The translations under genes and the position numbers were made by a program. A model generated the notes under the pieces. The model saw only the letters and a program-made list of their open reading frames with translations, was not told where the DNA came from and ran no database searches. DNA of 64,000 bases from Mycolicibacterium peregrinum (lineage in GTDB: Bacteria; Actinomycetota; Actinomycetes; Mycobacteriales; Mycobacteriaceae): NCBI RefSeq assembly GCF_001665625.1, contig NZ_LZSY01000158.1, positions 62,001 through 126,000 of the forward strand. Direction: 5' to 3'. Shown here one piece after another: positions 62,401 to 64,000 of this stretch; position 1 is the first letter of the stretch; the number at the start of each line of letters is the position of its first letter.

Positions 62401-64000
62401 CGAGCGCCTGGGAAACAACGAATTTCGTCAGCACCTCGGGCGTGTAGTACGAGGCCGACTGTTGGCGTTCCCGGCCGGCGAGCCGGAACACGAAGGTGCC
62501 CTGACGGTGAAGTACCGGAATCCGCTCGCCGGTGGCCTCGTCCTCTGTCGTCACGAAATCTGACTCCGAGAGGTGATCGGCGCGGGTTACCGGAACCACC
62601 CACGATCCCTTCTCCGGGTCGCCGTTCTTGGCGACCTCGTAGAGGTCTTCTTCGGCGAAGAAGCCGGTGTAGGACATCAGGCCCTCGTACACCGCGCCGA
62701 GCTGATTGATGCCGAGCTCGGCATACGAAATGAACCCTCGGTCAGCACCCTTGCGGCCCTTGGACTCTTTGGACAGCAGCAGGTGTTGCAGTACCTGCTG
62801 CGCCGCCTCGTTGCTGAGGCCGACCTGGTCGATGAGTTCAGTGGATACAGGTGCGAACAGGTCGGCGCGTAGCTCGTTGAACTCCAAACCCGGTGCCGGA
62901 TCATCGGTTCCGTCGCCCGCCTCGGGAGTGCGCGGGTGATGACCGCCGTCGACAAGGTGAAACAGCTTGGCCAGCGACTCATACAGGTGCGTACCGGATT
63001 TCGCGGTGGGCGACACCAATTCGGTCAACGTCAGCTCACGCAGCCGGTCCAGGCCATACCCCTCACCGTATTCCGGGGCGCCGGAGGGCAACACCCGCAT
63101 CTCCGGGGACGCTTCGGCGTAGAGCAGGAACAGGATGCGGTATAGGAAGCGCAGCGAGTGCTTTGCGAGCTGTTGGGCGTCGATCTCATCCAGTGGCAGG
63201 CCGCGCTCGGCGCGGCGGCGCACCACGTCGTTGGCGATGATCTCGATGGACAGTCGGATCCCCTCACGCAGATCCTTGGACACCCCGACGGTGTGCTTGA
63301 ACGAATCTTCGAGAACGCCTGTCCACCAGATGTTTCCGTCTGCATCGGGCAGCAGTGCCTGCCGTCCGAGAATCGCCGCAGCCCGGTCGAGTTCGCCGCC
63401 GCGCTTGTCGTCGCGGCGTTCGGTGACCACCAGCAGATCGACGGCCAGGTACCGTCCTTCGGCCCATCGCTGGGCTTCTGCCAGCAGCGCCCACTGGCCA
63501 GCCTGCACGACGATGAACGCAGGGGGTTCATCGGCGCGGAACGCAGCCGAAACCGCTTTGGTCACCGAGTCGATGGGCTTGCTGTCCTCCTCCCCCGCGT
63601 CGAGCAGCAGCCCGGTTTCGGGGTCGAGTAAGTCGTCGACCGATTCGACCGGGCGGGCCTGCAGCAACAACATGCTCGTCACCCCGGCCAGCCGAGCGTT
63701 GGGCAGCCGCAGCTCGGTACCCGCACGCTCGCCGGTGTAGTCGGCCAGCGTCTCGGAAAACCCGAGAACGGTCCGAATCATCGCGTGCGCTGCGGGCGCC
63801 CCCCCCGGGTTCTCGGCCAACGTCGACAACTCGGTCTGCAATTCGCCGGCAGCGGCCAGCAGCCGTCGTCGCACCGTATCCCGACCCTCGGCAGCTTCGG
63901 CGTCCCACTGCTTGCGCAGCTCGATCACCTTGCCCTGGAAGGATTCCTTTGTGGAGTCGGTGGTGAAGTAGTGCTCGCTGATCCAGTCCTCGCCGACGAC
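59429..64000 (-). CDS. Eco57I-type adenine methyltransferase (BREX/DISARM-like), 5' end outside the window
   Basis: At least 1523 residues are visible. The frame stays open to position 64000 (ISEHYFTTDSTKESFQGKVI), so the true start lies outside. Core motifs are SASYYTPEVLTKFVVSQALE, motif I CEPALGSGAFAIEA (about 62309-62335), DLNATAVELAEISLWLDTMV, and motif IV NPPW (61237-61248), diagnostic of N6-adenine methyltransferases. The segment between about 59880 and 61060 has clearly lower GC and is probably the target-recognition domain. Size and motifs resemble DrmMI or PglX-type enzymes or type IIG enzymes; I see no intact nuclease in the visible part. First visible gene of the operon. Confidence 0.88.
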   Translation of the reverse strand, partial: VVGEDWISEHYFTTDSTKESFQGKVIELRKQWDAEAAEGRDTVRRRLLAAAGELQTELSTLAENPGGAPAAHAMIRTVLGFSETLADYTGERAGTELRLPNARLAGVTSMLLLQARPVESVDDLLDPETGLLLDAGEEDSKPIDSVTKAVSAAFRADEPPAFIVVQAGQWALLAEAQRWAEGRYLAVDLLVVTERRDDKRGGELDRAAAILGRQALLPDADGNIWWTGVLEDSFKHTVGVSKDLREGIRLSIEIIANDVVRRRAERGLPLDEIDAQQLAKHSLRFLYRILFLLYAEASPEMRVLPSGAPEYGEGYGLDRLRELTLTELVSPTAKSGTHLYESLAKLFHLVDGGHHPRTPEAGDGTDDPAPGLEFNELRADLFAPVSTELIDQVGLSNEAAQQVLQHLLLSKESKGRKGADRGFISYAELGINQLGAVYEGLMSYTGFFAEEDLYEVAKNGDPEKGSWVVPVTRADHLSESDFVTTEDEATGERIPVLHRQGTFVFRLAGRERQQSASYYTPEVLTKFVVSQALEELLDQNGERTTPEQILQLTICEPALGSGAFAIEAVRQLAAEYLKRQQKDRGEVIDADRYQVELQKVKAYLALHQVYGVDLNATAVELAEISLWLDTMVAGLQAPWFGLHLRRGNSLIGARRAVYAPTLLAKKAWLKTVPKDVPLGDEIGSGIHHFLLPSEGWSAVVNTPEAKTYAPDKREELGLWRNGIRANPSAAIKKRLAALAQRVETLWELTLRRLTIAESEIRRDIDVWGLHSDDRPGAAVTREQIEAVLNDESGAYRRLRRVMDAWCSLWSWPLTTDIEPPDWDQWVGGLEAILGVPPKAGKFEKHGQISLAGDLSWQDLDFAEDNDRTFAQALPIERALDGFPWLTVAADIAEVQGFFHWELDFAPVFARGGFDLQVGNPPWVRPDWDEAGVLAEFDAWWQLVDKPSEEVRVDKRAEALALHGALDAYLDERAGQAGVKAHLSSPADHPVLVGLHADTYRCFMERTWKTMARGGIVALLHPESHFTEVRAKVLRCETYRRLRRHWQFQNQLKLFSEIGNTREYGVHVYGDLRDVRFLQGSSLYHPDTVTRSLEHDGSGEAPGVKDGDGGWNLRPHAERIVAIEQLQLANWAALIDEPGTAPDEARMLYSVNRDTADVLDKLAAAPRLGDIGFDWTLGWQETADRQRGLFKSASAIPDSWVNVILQGPHLSVANPLSKQPNPTMSSHRDYADVALESIGEDFVPRTNYQVAKARSEYDSAYPKWHNRSSSSYFRIAWRRRADPGMVRTLHAALIPPGPCHVHPVLSAQIVDSLNTAIATAFWASLPIDFLVKVAGVDELSQGVIRRFPHVRNHALESHLLVRTLRLNCLVRPYAQLWGELYDKEWQRDSWVPHIGVDYADRSPLGEVGAKWEWATPLRRAADRRQALVEIDAIVAIMLGITAEELLTIYRTQFPVLQKYERDALYDSNGRQLPGKLSSEYRKKGTLKPDDLTVDGITYAEPFVGVDRERDMELAHKHFSDVAKA

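Noticed and set aside
59429-63928. Taking the GTG at 63928 as the methyltransferase start
   Set aside because: The frame continues upstream for 24 good codons to the window edge, so the gene is partial.
50055-64000. Naming the operon outright as DISARM or Druantia
   Set aside because: No separate DrmB/DrmC or DruH is seen, the helicase is a single giant chain, and the right end of the locus is missing, so the label would be a guess.
1-64000. CRISPR arrays, tRNA/rRNA genes, integrase or attachment sites
   Set aside because: None was recognised on reading; no direct-repeat array with regular spacers, and no cloverleaf-like segment stood out. A tRNAscan or Infernal run would settle this.

Overview
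The window is high-GC DNA from a mycobacterium, probably a fast-growing Mycolicibacterium-type genome. This rests on the recC-recB-recD order, an L,D-transpeptidase built like mycobacterial LdtMt2, an EchA3-like crotonase, an actinobacterial NsrR (Cx5Cx5C), and several genes whose start codon lies 6-8 nt after a TANNNT -10 box (leaderless starts). From memory, the order glyoxalase-II-like hydrolase / membrane protein / EchA / RecC / RecB / RecD matches M. tuberculosis Rv0634c-Rv0629c. No species assignment is possible from this window alone, and no tRNA, rRNA, integrase or CRISPR array was seen.

Positions 1-36 kb are chromosomal core with small insertions. An hmp-nsrR nitric-oxide detoxification pair (42-1726) is divergent from the metallo-beta-lactamase-fold hydrolase. 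A divergent DUF2235 protein that has lost the usual nucleophile interrupts the conserved order. EchA follows, then a self-contained cassette: an AbiEi/DUF559 gene bracketed by 66-bp direct repeats. A MarR-MFS pair precedes the recCBD operon (8278-16375). Then come small membrane proteins, a secreted alpha/beta hydrolase with its divergent TetR, an anchored beta-propeller, the L,D-transpeptidase, a LOG-like protein, release factor 3, a Ca2+/H+ antiporter, a phytase/esterase-like lipoprotein, MscS, an OPT transporter, a GltS-like carrier and a zinc-metallopeptidase lipoprotein. Two related palindromic stem-loops lie directly 3' of genes at 26850 and 29835.

From about 36 kb the window is an accessory island. 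It holds an RNase H-like protein, an EEP-family phosphoesterase, an HD hydrolase like small alarmone hydrolases, membrane proteins of unknown role, a relic of an IS3-type transposase, a relic resembling an actinobacterial HNH-type protein, and a frameshifted gene. A minus-strand cluster (45984 down to 42932) encodes a short LuxR-type regulator, a 45-residue small protein, four proteins of unknown function (one HTH-like, one with a zinc knuckle) and a VWA-domain protein.

The last 16 kb look like an anti-phage locus. A GHKL (MORC-like) ATPase fused to a PD-(D/E)XK-type domain (47709-49703) lies beside a tight minus-strand operon of four genes. In transcription order they are an Eco57I-type adenine methyltransferase (running off the right edge), a 249-residue unknown protein, a 2126-residue DEAD/DUF1998 helicase with a C-terminal Vsr-like domain, and a UvrD-like helicase with a RelE/ParE-like N-terminus. 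The set resembles DISARM and Druantia in parts but matches neither gene list as I know them. The large helicase carries three tandem 9-residue repeats that resemble sliding-clamp-binding motifs. This operon is the best candidate here for an incompletely described system.
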